The translations under genes were made by a program, and so were the position numbers. Positions 35,892-45,379 of a stretch of DNA of 64,000 bases are shown piece after piece. The DNA lies in the NCBI RefSeq assembly GCF_051175565.1, contig NZ_CP195105.1, positions 2,294,001 to 2,358,000 on the forward strand. The letters run 5' to 3'. Numbering within the stretch: position 1 is the stretch's first letter; every line of letters begins with the position of its first letter. Under the pieces are notes generated by a model, which saw only the letters and a program-made list of their open reading frames with translations, did no database searches and was not told the origin of the DNA. Source of the DNA: Daejeonia sp002484105 (GTDB lineage: Bacteria > Bacteroidota > Bacteroidia > Flavobacteriales > Weeksellaceae).

Positions 35892-36686
35892 TTAAAAAGC
35901 CGAATTCACCACCCCGCCGTCTACACGCAGGGCTGCCCCTGTCGTTGCCGATGAGAGCGGGCTGGAAATATAAACGATGAGGCTGGCAACTTCTTCCGGC
36001 TCTGCAAAGCGTTCTATAATGGAAGAAGGTCTTTTTTCGCGGATAAATTCCAGAGAAGCTTCCTGCTCTGAAATGCCACGTTCTGCAGCGAGTTTCTGCA
36101 TACCTGCATGGTTTCCTGCAGACCATGTAGGACCGGGCAAAATGGCATTGACGGTAATATCCGTACCGCGGAGATATTTGGCAAGCCCGCGGCTCAGTGC
36201 CAGATAGGCAGTTTTGGTAACGCCATACAAAATCATATCATCCGGAATATTGATCGCCGATTCGCTGGAAAGAAACACTATTCTTCCCCAGTTTTTCTGC
36301 TTCATTTTCTGCACATAAAAGCGGGAAAGCCTGACACCACTCATGACGTTGACCTCAAAATCGTGAAACCAGGCTTCGTCGTCGGTGGTTTCAAACGGCT
36401 GCGAACTGTATATGCCCACATTGTTGATCAGAATATCCACTTCAGGAAGTTGTCTGAGCAGTTCATCCACATCTTCCACTTTTGCAAAATCGGCTGCGAT
36501 ACCGTGAACTTCACTTTGCGGAAATTCATTTTGGAGTATTGCCACCACTTCATCAATTTTAGTCTGATGTCGACCATTGATATATACTTTTGCGCCTTCT
36601 TTCAGAAGACCTTTCGCCGTAGCAAGTCCGATCCCGTCTGTAGAACCGGTTACCAGAGCTGTTTTATTTTTTAACTGTAAGTCCAT
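35892..36686 (-). CDS. Short-chain dehydrogenase/reductase
   Basis: Rossmann-fold NAD(P)-dependent oxidoreductase, 264 aa. The cofactor motif is TGSTDGIG near residue 14, NNVG is at about 90, the catalytic serine lies in FLSSESAI and the YxxxK motif in YGVTKTAY. Substrate unknown. It precedes the MFS gene. Confidence 0.92.
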   Translation of the reverse strand: MDLQLKNKTALVTGSTDGIGLATAKGLLKEGAKVYINGRHQTKIDEVVAILQNEFPQSEVHGIAADFAKVEDVDELLRQLPEVDILINNVGIYSSQPFETTDDEAWFHDFEVNVMSGVRLSRFYVQKMKQKNWGRIVFLSSESAINIPDDMILYGVTKTAYLALSRGLAKYLRGTDITVNAILPGPTWSAGNHAGMQKLAAERGISEQEASLEFIREKRPSSIIERFAEPEEVASLIVYISSPLSSATTGAALRVDGGVVNSAF

Positions 36687-36923
36687 TGATTTTCTTATTG
36701 GGTAATTTCATTTTAAATATTGGCCGGTATAATACTTTTTCCGAGTTATCAGCGGATTTCCCGTTTTGATGCAGGGCATTGCAATATTCATCAAAATGAC
36801 AAAATACCATTTCATTCATAATTTCTTATCCCATTTAAAGTTTCATCAGCATGCGGTTCATTCCTTAGTAAAGGCTCTTCAGATCATGGATCGGTGCACC
36901 ATCACTAACGATTTTTCTGTGCT

Positions 36924-37976
36924 TTACTGATCTTTAAGGCTTGCCATGTCAATCACGAAACGGTATTTCACCTGTCCCCGGACGGTTCTGTCCCATGCTT
37001 CGTTGATGTCCTGGATATTGATCATTTCCACTTCGGGAAGAATATTATGCTCACCGCAGAAATCCAACATTTCCTGAGTTTCCTGAATACCTCCGATCAA
37101 CGATCCTGCAATGGTTTTCCTTCTTCTGACGAGAAGTCCGGAGTTGACAGCCTTCAAGGGTTCTATAGCTCCTACAAGTACCATGGTGGCATCGCGTTTC
37201 AGAAGATCAACATAAGGATCGACATCATGTCCGACCGGAATGGTGTTGAGCAGAAAATCAAAAGAATCTTTGTGGGCCTTCATGGCTTCCGGATCTTTGG
37301 AAATCAGGACCTCATCGGCACCAAGTTTACGTGCATCTTCTCCTTTTTCGGGCGAGGTGGTAATCATCACTACATAAGCCCCGAGGGCATGTGCGAACTT
37401 CACCCCCATATGTCCGAGACCTCCCAGACCGATCACACCGACTTTGTCGCCTTTCTTCACTTTCCAGTGACGGAGAGGCGACCAGGTGGTAATTCCCGCA
37501 CACAACAGCGGACTCGCCTTGGAAATATCCAGTGTTTCCGGAACATGAAGTACAAATTTTTCGTCTACAATTACTTTTTCGGAATATCCGCCAAAGGTAT
37601 GCCCCCCAAGGAATTTGTCTATTCCTCCGTAAGTCATTGTATTGCCATTTTCGCAATACTGTTCGAGTCCTTCTTCGCAAGCGGCACAGTGCTGGCAGGA
37701 ATCTACCATACATCCGACACCGACAATTTCGCCCACCCTGAACTTGCTGACTTCGTCTCCGATTGCCACCACACGGCCAATAATCTCATGACCGGGAACT
37801 ACCGGATATTGTGCAGGCCCCCACTCGCTTCTTCCGGTATGGATATCGCTGTGGCAGACGCCACAATACAGAATATCAATTTTCACATCCGAAGGTTGCA
37901 GATCTCTGCGGTCTATACTCAGTGGAACCAGATTTTCAACAGGTGCATAGGTTCCGTAGGCTTTTACTTTTTCCAT
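36924..37976 (-). CDS. Zinc-dependent alcohol dehydrogenase (YahK-like)
   Basis: Medium-chain NADP-dependent alcohol/aldehyde dehydrogenase, 350 aa. Catalytic zinc ligands lie in YCGVCHSDIHTG and PGHEIIG. The structural zinc cysteines are in CMVDSCQHCAACEEGLEQYC. The Rossmann motif is GVIGLGGLGHMGVKFA. It resembles broad-specificity aldehyde reductases such as E. coli YahK. The 237-bp gap before the SDR gene holds nothing I can support. Confidence 0.93.
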   Translation of the reverse strand: MEKVKAYGTYAPVENLVPLSIDRRDLQPSDVKIDILYCGVCHSDIHTGRSEWGPAQYPVVPGHEIIGRVVAIGDEVSKFRVGEIVGVGCMVDSCQHCAACEEGLEQYCENGNTMTYGGIDKFLGGHTFGGYSEKVIVDEKFVLHVPETLDISKASPLLCAGITTWSPLRHWKVKKGDKVGVIGLGGLGHMGVKFAHALGAYVVMITTSPEKGEDARKLGADEVLISKDPEAMKAHKDSFDFLLNTIPVGHDVDPYVDLLKRDATMVLVGAIEPLKAVNSGLLVRRRKTIAGSLIGGIQETQEMLDFCGEHNILPEVEMINIQDINEAWDRTVRGQVKYRFVIDMASLKDQ

Positions 37977-38391
37977 TATAATTTATTATTTTTTTTAAAA
38001 AAAATTCAGTGATTCTGCCAGCGACAATCCTGTGGAAATCAAAGAAAAAACAGGTTTATTTTGATGATTTTGACATTAAAAGACGCTTTACAGAAGCGTA
38101 AAATTAGTAAATTATAATTCATTCCCGAAATACAAGCCTCCATGAAAGCAAGAGAAAAATTCAATCGCAAAGGAGTTGAAATCCCATCATAAATGATATA
38201 TCATCGCTTATTTATTGGGCTTTCGCAGTATTTTTTCTAATATTGCATACTGAAAAACGGCTCTGTAAACAGAGCTGACGTATTTGAATTTTTAAATAAA
38301 TTCTAAAAAAATTGATACATGCAAAAACTGCCCGGATCTGTTTCAAATAAAATTCAAAACCATAATCATCTCCCTCAAAAAAATTGATCTT
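37977..38391. other. Intergenic region without a recognisable gene
   Basis: These 415 bp between divergent genes are AT-rich. The one clear structure is an inverted repeat GGCTCTGT-AA-ACAGAGCT (about 38260-38277). No open frame longer than about 16 codons looked meaningful. Confidence 0.5.
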
Positions 38392-38871
38392 ATGAAAAAG
38401 AATGCAGCCCTAGTCTTTCTGATAACTTTCATGATTACTGCATGTAAAAAAGAAAAGGCTGAACCCGTAAAACCGGCTTTTGACTCTGTAGCTGCCGAAC
38501 AGTCGGCAAATGAAGACCTGAAAGTTAATAAAGGATGTTATATGGCGGTAAGTGATGAAGACACCACCTACCTTCGCCTTGAAGACAATCTGGGTACGGT
38601 GATCGGAAAAATGAAATCTTCCGGAAAAGACAAAATTTCGGCCGACCTGACCGGACTGAGTGCCGGCGACACGCTGAAGCTTACCCTGATGCCAGACAAC
38701 GGTGCCCAGAAGGAAATCTGGTTTCTGAAAAACGATGGCGGACTGCAGGAAGCCACCGGGAAATATGATGCTGCGGGAGAATATTATGATGATTATTCTA
38801 AAGTGACATTCGGAGATGGCAAAAATTACAAAAATGCAGACTGCGAGACGGTAAGCAATATTCTGAAATAA
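38392..38871 (+). CDS. Small hypothetical lipoprotein (159 aa)
   Basis: Lipoprotein signal MKKNAALVFLITFMITAC followed by a charged linker (KKEKAEPVKP) and a small soluble domain with several glycines and acidic residues (SGKDKISADLTGLSAGD). It has two further cysteines (GCYMAV and NADCETV) that could form a disulfide. Function not recognised. It is a single gene, convergent with the GH30 gene. Confidence 0.8.
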   Translation: MKKNAALVFLITFMITACKKEKAEPVKPAFDSVAAEQSANEDLKVNKGCYMAVSDEDTTYLRLEDNLGTVIGKMKSSGKDKISADLTGLSAGDTLKLTLMPDNGAQKEIWFLKNDGGLQEATGKYDAAGEYYDDYSKVTFGDGKNYKNADCETVSNILK

Positions 38872-38898
38872 AAGATGCAGCCTGTGAGAGACTGCATC
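38866..38898 (-). terminator. Terminator of the first GH30 gene
   Basis: Stem GATGCAG / CTGCATC (38874-38898); on the minus strand it is followed by TTTTATTT. Confidence 0.65.
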
Positions 38899-38935
38899 CG
38901 CTTCAAAAAAAAATAAAATTGTTATAATAGGAAAG

Positions 38936-40375
38936 CTATAATATAACCGTCTGAATGGAATGTGCCGGTGCCGAAAGTTTTGCAGACATCCCCTCTATCC
39001 AGAGATTGACGTCCATATCTTTGTCCGACTCATTCATGATCACGGTCACCAGTTCGCCGTTTTCGTTCATAAAGGAGGTAGAGAGCAGTATATCACGATT
39101 GGTCGAGTTCCCAATGCGCTGCGCATCCGGTTTTACAAATTTTGAAAACTGGCCGATGTAGTAATATGCATAAGTATAATGTACTTCTTTGGTATTGACA
39201 TCAGCAATTATGGGTGCATAGCAGAAATTTCCTACATGATTGGGGCCACCCGTCTGGTCAAGAAGTACATTCCAGTCTGTCCAGAGTGCAGTTCCCTTAT
39301 TGAAGTCGTTCAGCATATTTCTTCCGTAGAGTTCCCCCAGAGAAGGATCGTAGATTTTGGTATAATCGAATTTCTCTTTGCAGCCTTCGGTAAAGGCAAG
39401 GAACTTGTCTGGAAAGGCCCGCTGAGTTTCCGTCAGATTGTCGAAAAGCTGGTTTTTGTTGTTCCAGAATTCGTACCAGTGATAGGCAATTCCGTGTGCA
39501 TATTTGGAAGTTTCCGGGTCTTCGAGAGTCGTGGTCGCACGCTGGTAAATCAGATCTCTGTTGTGATCCCATATCATCACCTTTTTGTCCTTAAAGCCAT
39601 TCTGCCAAAGTGCTGGTCCCAGATTATTCCTCAGGAAACCGGCTTCTTCTTCGGCGGTATAGATACAGGATTCCCAGGTCTGTACGGCCATCGGCTCGTT
39701 CTGTACCGTAAGCCCCCAAACCGGGATATTCCTTTTTTCATATTCCTGAATAAATTTTATATAATACTCTGCCCATGGCTGGTAATATTCCTTCAGTAGC
39801 TTGCCGCCTTTCAGCATGCTGTTGTTGGATTTCATCCATGCAGGCGGACTCCATGGAGAGAAGTAAAATTTGAATGGTGTACCAATACGCTTTTGCGCTT
39901 CCCGGATCATCGGAATTTTGTATTTCTCGTCATGTGCCACCGAAAAAGATTTCAGCGAAGTGTCGTGATCCTTGATATATGTATAGGAATCGGAAGAAAA
40001 ATCACAGGAATTCATATTGGTACGCACAACATTGTAACCAATACCGCCGGGGCCATAGTAGGCATCGAGAATTTCTTTCTGTTTATCTTTCGGAAGCTTG
40101 TACAGTGTTTCGGCAGAAGCATCGGTAACAGCACCACCCACACCGATAAGCTTCTGATATCTGAAATCCGGATCTACAAAAACGCAGTTGTCAACTTCTT
40201 TCGGCTGATCGAGTTTTTGAAAGGTTACTTTACCTATATCTTTCAGCTTTTCGCCGGTTTTGGTATTGGTGAGCACAACTCTGGCGGTGGCAGAAGACTT
40301 CTGCTTCCAGTAATTCTGGGCGTTTCCACTGATGATGGCTCCTGCAAGAAAACAGGTGAGAACAATCTTTTTCAT
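38936..40375 (-). CDS. GH30-family glycoside hydrolase
   Basis: Secreted glycosidase of 479 aa with a signal peptide (MKKIVLTCFLAGAIISGNAQ). The catalytic acid/base is in LTVQNEPMAVQ and the nucleophile in FLAFTEGC, the two glutamates of GH30 enzymes. A C-terminal beta-domain ends with SAPAHSIQTVIL. GH30 contains glucosylceramidases, beta-1,6-glucanases and xylanases; subfamily not decided here. The ATG at 40375 starts the signal peptide. It is monocistronic: 160 bp separate it from the next gene. Confidence 0.9.
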   Translation of the reverse strand: MKKIVLTCFLAGAIISGNAQNYWKQKSSATARVVLTNTKTGEKLKDIGKVTFQKLDQPKEVDNCVFVDPDFRYQKLIGVGGAVTDASAETLYKLPKDKQKEILDAYYGPGGIGYNVVRTNMNSCDFSSDSYTYIKDHDTSLKSFSVAHDEKYKIPMIREAQKRIGTPFKFYFSPWSPPAWMKSNNSMLKGGKLLKEYYQPWAEYYIKFIQEYEKRNIPVWGLTVQNEPMAVQTWESCIYTAEEEAGFLRNNLGPALWQNGFKDKKVMIWDHNRDLIYQRATTTLEDPETSKYAHGIAYHWYEFWNNKNQLFDNLTETQRAFPDKFLAFTEGCKEKFDYTKIYDPSLGELYGRNMLNDFNKGTALWTDWNVLLDQTGGPNHVGNFCYAPIIADVNTKEVHYTYAYYYIGQFSKFVKPDAQRIGNSTNRDILLSTSFMNENGELVTVIMNESDKDMDVNLWIEGMSAKLSAPAHSIQTVIL

Positions 40376-40535
40376 AATATACATTTTTTTCAACTATTAT
40401 CATAATAAAACTACAAACAAATATCTACCAGTAACCAGCAACAAATGCTTATTTACAAAATATGCATATCTTCAATTGCAAGCTAAAGTGGATAAATTAA
40501 AATTCTCACAAACATAGTTTATGATTATGGTTAAA

Positions 40536-42464
40536 CTATTTAAAAATATCAAACTTGAAATAATTTTCTTTTGTTGATAAGTCAAAATTATCTGTTCTGA
40601 AAGGAGATACCGGCAGTCCATAATCTGTAATCAAATTTATTTCGGCATCATCTCCTTTCCAACCATATCTAACAGATACCGGTTCCTTAACCTGATCAGA
40701 ATATACCACTACCTGATGCCCATCCAAACGAGCTGTCGCCTTATGGAATATTTTATCTGGACCTGCTATTTCAAAACCTTTGATCACATCTGAATTCCTA
40801 ATTGATAATTTGACATCAGGTGTGAATGATATTCGCATGCTATCATTCATTTTCTGCATATGAAGATATACCGGACTCTTATAGGATGACAGTGCAAGCA
40901 TAGCTAATCTTTTTCCTACCTCCATCTTATTTCGGGGATGAATATTCTCCGGATTGCCAATATCTGTTGTCACGACCATTCCTGTATTTTTAATCTTTAG
41001 CGTATTTAACTGGGCATCACGAAGCTCTGCCCATGGACATCCTATATTACTATCGCCAGGAGAATTATAAGTAGCTATCTGAACATAATAAAATGGCAAA
41101 TCATCGCCAAAAAGTTGTCTCCAACTTTCAATTAGTAGCGGAAAACTCTTATTATACTCAAATGCCCTTTCTATATTGGATTCGCCTTGGTACCAAATTA
41201 TTCCTGAAATTTTTGTATTTATTAATGGATGTATCATCGAATTATAAATCAGAGAAGGAAACTCATTCTGATCAATATCTGTAAATATTTTCTGAATGGC
41301 CATCTTCCATTTTCCGGCGAGTGGAAGCGTACGTACAGTTGTTTGCAGTTTCAAAAACTCAGGAGCACTCCAAAGTCCGCCGCCGCCACCTGTATCAACA
41401 ATGCGTATAGCAATAGTATTTTTACCTTTCTGCAGAATGGACGCCGGGACGGTATAAACACGCTCATCCGACCACTGTTTCATTCTGCCAATCTCTTTTC
41501 CATTGAAATATGTTATATCTTCATCATCAATCTGTCCCAGATGAATAATTGCGTCTCCTTTCAGATCTTCGTCTGTCAGTTCAATAGTCTTTCTCACCCA
41601 TATAATTCCGTCCAGGGCTGTATACCCCTGATTTTCCCAGGGTTTTGGTACATATATTTCTGCAAGAGCTTTATCATCATAACTATTGCTCAAAAACTGT
41701 TTTTCCTTAAAGTCAGAAATTCTTGTTTTTGTTAGTTTTTCAAAAAAATCAGTTTTTCCTTTGATGTTCCTTTTCTGCAACTCTTCAATATTTATTTTAG
41801 GCATTTTGGAAATCATTTCCCGGAAATAGCTGGACTGTTCGAATGCATCTCTGGGAATCCAGGACTCAATCACAGTTCCACCCCACGAAGAATTGATTAT
41901 ACCAATCGGAACTCCTGTTTCCTCAAACATTTTCTTAGCAAAAAAATATGCAGTAGCAGAAAAATCACCAATGGTTGAAGAATTAGCTACTTCCCAATGT
42001 GTTTCCGAAAGGCTTTCCTGCGGAAGTGAATTGATTTGTCGCTGAATTTTAATATGGCGTATTAAAGGAAATTTTTCCTGTTTAAGTTCTTCCTGGTATC
42101 CATCAACTCCAGCGAGATTCCATTCCATATTGCTTTGCCCGCTTGCCAGCCAAACATCTCCTACCAGAATATTCTTAAGCGTAAGACTTTCGCTTCGGTT
42201 TCCCTTTATGGTCATTTCATAAGGTCCACCAGATACTATGGGCTGCAAAGTTGTTTTCCAGTTCCCATTCCGGTCTGCGGTGCAATGCACATTCTGATTT
42301 CTAAAGAGAATTCTGATATTTTCATTAGGTATCGATCTTCCCCAGATTACAATTTCAGTATTTCTCTGTAAAACCATATTATCCGTAAAAATATAGGGTA
42401 AAGAAATTACTCCGAAGCAATATTGAGTTACAAATATGAACAGGAAAATAATTTTTTCTTTCAT
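40536..42464 (-). CDS. Sialate O-acetylesterase-family enzyme
   Basis: Secreted SGNH-type carbohydrate esterase of 642 aa with an N-terminal signal. The nucleophile motif VWLASGQSNMEW, IWYQGESN, and a late D/H pair (TTDIGNPENIHPRNKMEVG) form the active site. A beta-sandwich insert in the middle (VRKTIELTDEDLKG...ITYFNGKEIG) is common in this family. It removes acetyl groups from glycans; despite the name many homologues act on plant or fungal polysaccharides. It lies 9 bp after the second GH30 gene, in the glycan-use operon. Confidence 0.88.
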   Translation of the reverse strand: MKEKIIFLFIFVTQYCFGVISLPYIFTDNMVLQRNTEIVIWGRSIPNENIRILFRNQNVHCTADRNGNWKTTLQPIVSGGPYEMTIKGNRSESLTLKNILVGDVWLASGQSNMEWNLAGVDGYQEELKQEKFPLIRHIKIQRQINSLPQESLSETHWEVANSSTIGDFSATAYFFAKKMFEETGVPIGIINSSWGGTVIESWIPRDAFEQSSYFREMISKMPKINIEELQKRNIKGKTDFFEKLTKTRISDFKEKQFLSNSYDDKALAEIYVPKPWENQGYTALDGIIWVRKTIELTDEDLKGDAIIHLGQIDDEDITYFNGKEIGRMKQWSDERVYTVPASILQKGKNTIAIRIVDTGGGGGLWSAPEFLKLQTTVRTLPLAGKWKMAIQKIFTDIDQNEFPSLIYNSMIHPLINTKISGIIWYQGESNIERAFEYNKSFPLLIESWRQLFGDDLPFYYVQIATYNSPGDSNIGCPWAELRDAQLNTLKIKNTGMVVTTDIGNPENIHPRNKMEVGKRLAMLALSSYKSPVYLHMQKMNDSMRISFTPDVKLSIRNSDVIKGFEIAGPDKIFHKATARLDGHQVVVYSDQVKEPVSVRYGWKGDDAEINLITDYGLPVSPFRTDNFDLSTKENYFKFDIFK

Positions 42465-42473
42465 GACTTAAAT

Positions 42474-43907
42474 TTAAAATATAAATGTAGATACTGTTTC
42501 CGGCGCCAGATATGCTGATGCGGTTTTTTGTCTGAACGCAAGTGTAAAGCGTTTTTCATTTTTGGTACTGTTAAGTATAATCAGTACTGTTTTTCCCTGT
42601 GGGGTATGGAAAGCCACAGCATCTAAACCGGGAATAGATTGCACACCAATTCTCACAGAATTGGAAGGAATAAATTTGGATGCGTGCGCAATAATGTAAT
42701 ATCCGACATTACGCTGTATATTTCCATTTTCCGTAATGGTAATTGCGCCTTTGCATTCGGTACATCCTCCGGGAGTATGGGGACGAAAATATTCGTCATT
42801 GGCAAGATTCCATTCAAGAGCTGTCTTACTCCAGTTGTTCATACTTCCAATAATGACATTTTTAGTATGCCATATCAAATCTTCAGCAAATGTACCTTTG
42901 GCTCCTGTCCATTGCTCCGTAAAATACAGATTTTTGTCCGGATATGCATTATGTACCGTTGTCAGAGCACTGATATCTCCTTCATAAAGATGAAAAGCCG
43001 AACCATCGATATATTGTCTCGCTTCCGGATCATCAAGGATAGAAATCGGATATTCCGGTTGGTTGCAGTTATGATCATATACAACAATTTTGGTATCGAT
43101 TGCGTTCTTTCTGAATTCCGGACCAAGGTAATCTCTGATGAAAATTTTCTGCTGTTCTGCAGACATATACATACTGGGATTATTCCCCGGATGGAGTGGC
43201 TCATTCTGTGGTGTTACCGCGTCTATCGGAATTCCCAATTTTGCCATTTCTTGGATATATTTAACAAAATAGCGAGCGTAAATACCATAAAATTCAGGTT
43301 TAAGACTTCCGCCGATACTTTTCCCATTATCTTTCATCCATACAGGAGCTGACCACGGTGTCGCAATTATTTTAATATCTGGATTAATGTTCAGAATCTG
43401 CTTAAGAATGGTAATCAACTCTTTGCTTTTTGCCATACTAAACTTTTTAAGTTCGGGATCTGTTTCCCCTTCTTTAAGATCATCATAAGAAAACACTTCT
43501 GCATCCAGATCAGATGCACCGATACCAATTCGTAAATAATTAATTCTGATATCTTTATCACCAAATCCGAAAAGTTCCTGAAGGAGGGCGTTCTTTTCTT
43601 GCGATGAAAGTTTATTAAGGACTTGAACACTACCACCTGTTAGTGTAAAACCAAAACCATCAACTGTCTGAAACCGAGCATCAGGATTAATAGTAATTAA
43701 CTGGTCATTTTTTACTGACCCATCAAAAAATATTGATGCCTGTTTTTGGAGAAGTTCATGTCCGTCCGCTGAAGTTAACCAGTAATCTATCTGCTCACCT
43801 TTATCATTTTCTGCAATACTGTTTGTACTGCATGCATAAAAAACGAAAAGCGCCATACTGTAAGGCACAGCACTTTTCAAGAAACTATACAAAGTATTAA
43901 TAGGCAT
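42474..43907 (-). CDS. GH30-family glycoside hydrolase, lipoprotein
   Basis: A 477-aa enzyme anchored by a lipobox (FVFYAC). The acid/base is in AVTPQNEPLHPG and the nucleophile in LYFTEQWTG. It shares about the same layout as the GH30 gene at 38936 but belongs to the operon: its ATG overlaps the SusD stop by 1 bp (TAATG). Surface location beside SusC/SusD suggests the first cut of the glycan. The GH30 plus esterase pairing is compatible with a beta-1,6-glucan or an acetylated glycan; the choice is open. Confidence 0.9.
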   Translation of the reverse strand: MPINTLYSFLKSAVPYSMALFVFYACSTNSIAENDKGEQIDYWLTSADGHELLQKQASIFFDGSVKNDQLITINPDARFQTVDGFGFTLTGGSVQVLNKLSSQEKNALLQELFGFGDKDIRINYLRIGIGASDLDAEVFSYDDLKEGETDPELKKFSMAKSKELITILKQILNINPDIKIIATPWSAPVWMKDNGKSIGGSLKPEFYGIYARYFVKYIQEMAKLGIPIDAVTPQNEPLHPGNNPSMYMSAEQQKIFIRDYLGPEFRKNAIDTKIVVYDHNCNQPEYPISILDDPEARQYIDGSAFHLYEGDISALTTVHNAYPDKNLYFTEQWTGAKGTFAEDLIWHTKNVIIGSMNNWSKTALEWNLANDEYFRPHTPGGCTECKGAITITENGNIQRNVGYYIIAHASKFIPSNSVRIGVQSIPGLDAVAFHTPQGKTVLIILNSTKNEKRFTLAFRQKTASAYLAPETVSTFIF

Positions 43908-45361
43908 TAGTAACCTGGATTTTGTGTAAGATTGGGATTATTATCAATCTGTGACTGTGGTATTGGCCACAATAGTTTTTTTTCTGTAAGATTGGATACG
44001 AAGCTCAATATATTGCCATTCCCATCTTTTCTCTTTTTAAGAATATCAAGAGCTTTTCCTGTACGTTTTAAATCAAACCAGCGTTGCCCCTCAAAGGCAA
44101 GCTCCAGTTTTCTTTCCCAGAGAACTTTACTAATACCATCGTCTTCACTTGTAATATCATCAATTGGGCTAAGACCAACTCTTCCTCTTACTTGGTCAAT
44201 TAATGGTTTAGCTAATCCATAATTACCAGTACGTACCATTGCTTCTGCTCTTAGAAGCAAAGCGTCGGCATACCGGAAAATATAAACATGCTGATACCCA
44301 CTTGTGTCGCGCTGTTTCCAAGCAAAGGGATAACTGCTGCTTGGCCAATAGTTATCAGCCCATCCAACACTTGCAAATTTTACAGTACTATTTTTCCTTA
44401 TCATGTCATTCTCCTGATTATAAGACGAAACAAGATCATTTGAAGGAGTGTTAAATTTTTTCCAATCTTCTCCAATAAACATAGAAGAGCCCCACCACCA
44501 GATACTACTTCCATTAGCATTAATTTCAAATATAGATTCGGAATTTGCATTGTGATTTCCATCAAACAATTCATCAAAATTGCTCAATAAGCTATATCCT
44601 TCTCCCTGTAGGAGTCCAGTATAATTCAATACTTTAGTGAAATCGGGATTAGGCATTGTTGCATTAACCTGGGCCAATAGCATTAGTGCAACTCCTCTAT
44701 TTGCTCTGTATTTATTTGTACTTGATGGAGCATTCGGCAGCGCTCCTTCAAGATCAGCAAGGATAAAATTGTATACTTCTTCTTTTGACTTTCTTTCGGG
44801 ATATACCTGACTATAAACATCATTAAAGTTATCTGACGTTACCCCAATAACGGCTTGAGTAACTAAAGGTATATCTCCCCAAAGCTGAACCGCATGAAAA
44901 TAATATAACGCGCGCATAATGGCAGCCTCTGCTTTCATTTCCTCACGACGTTCTTTCGCTAGTGCAGTATCTGGAATATTATCAACATAATTGAGAACTT
45001 TATTACAATTATTGATACGTCCGTAGAGGTATCCCCAGTCTCTGCTTACATTAGAATTAGTTGCTAATATTCTATATTCAGATTGTTGGGCATTCTGCGG
45101 ATTATCTCCTCCCTGATAGGCAATGTCAGTTTGTGCATCTCCGTTAAAAAAGTAGTCCAATTGCCAATATTCATTACCTAGATCATTATATATGGTAGCC
45201 ATAAGATCCTCAGCCTCGCTCGCTTTAGTATATGGGGTATTACTCAATTCTACTGCGCGGTCAGTAATGGGTTCGGTATCGAGATAATCAGAACAGGAAT
45301 TGGATGTAATGATAATTCCTATGCCTAAAAATACGTTTAAAATGTTTTTATTTAGTTTCAT
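43907..45361 (-). CDS. susD: SusD/RagB-family glycan-binding lipoprotein
   Basis: Surface lipoprotein (lipobox ITSNSC) that binds oligosaccharides over the SusC channel, 484 aa. SDYLDTEPITDRAVE is the typical mature start. TPR-like helices (AEAAIMRALYYFHAVQLWGDIPLV) and the C-terminal LAFEGQRWFDLKRTGKALDILK followed by WPIPQSQIDNNPNLTQNPGY are diagnostic. It directly follows susC. Confidence 0.95.
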   Translation of the reverse strand: MKLNKNILNVFLGIGIIITSNSCSDYLDTEPITDRAVELSNTPYTKASEAEDLMATIYNDLGNEYWQLDYFFNGDAQTDIAYQGGDNPQNAQQSEYRILATNSNVSRDWGYLYGRINNCNKVLNYVDNIPDTALAKERREEMKAEAAIMRALYYFHAVQLWGDIPLVTQAVIGVTSDNFNDVYSQVYPERKSKEEVYNFILADLEGALPNAPSSTNKYRANRGVALMLLAQVNATMPNPDFTKVLNYTGLLQGEGYSLLSNFDELFDGNHNANSESIFEINANGSSIWWWGSSMFIGEDWKKFNTPSNDLVSSYNQENDMIRKNSTVKFASVGWADNYWPSSSYPFAWKQRDTSGYQHVYIFRYADALLLRAEAMVRTGNYGLAKPLIDQVRGRVGLSPIDDITSEDDGISKVLWERKLELAFEGQRWFDLKRTGKALDILKKRKDGNGNILSFVSNLTEKKLLWPIPQSQIDNNPNLTQNPGY

Positions 45362-45379
45362 TTCTATAATTTTAAATAA

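Noticed and set aside
36850..36923. Possible gene remnant after the alcohol dehydrogenase (frame ending GAPIHDLKSLY)
   Set aside because: Too short and without an identifiable parent protein.
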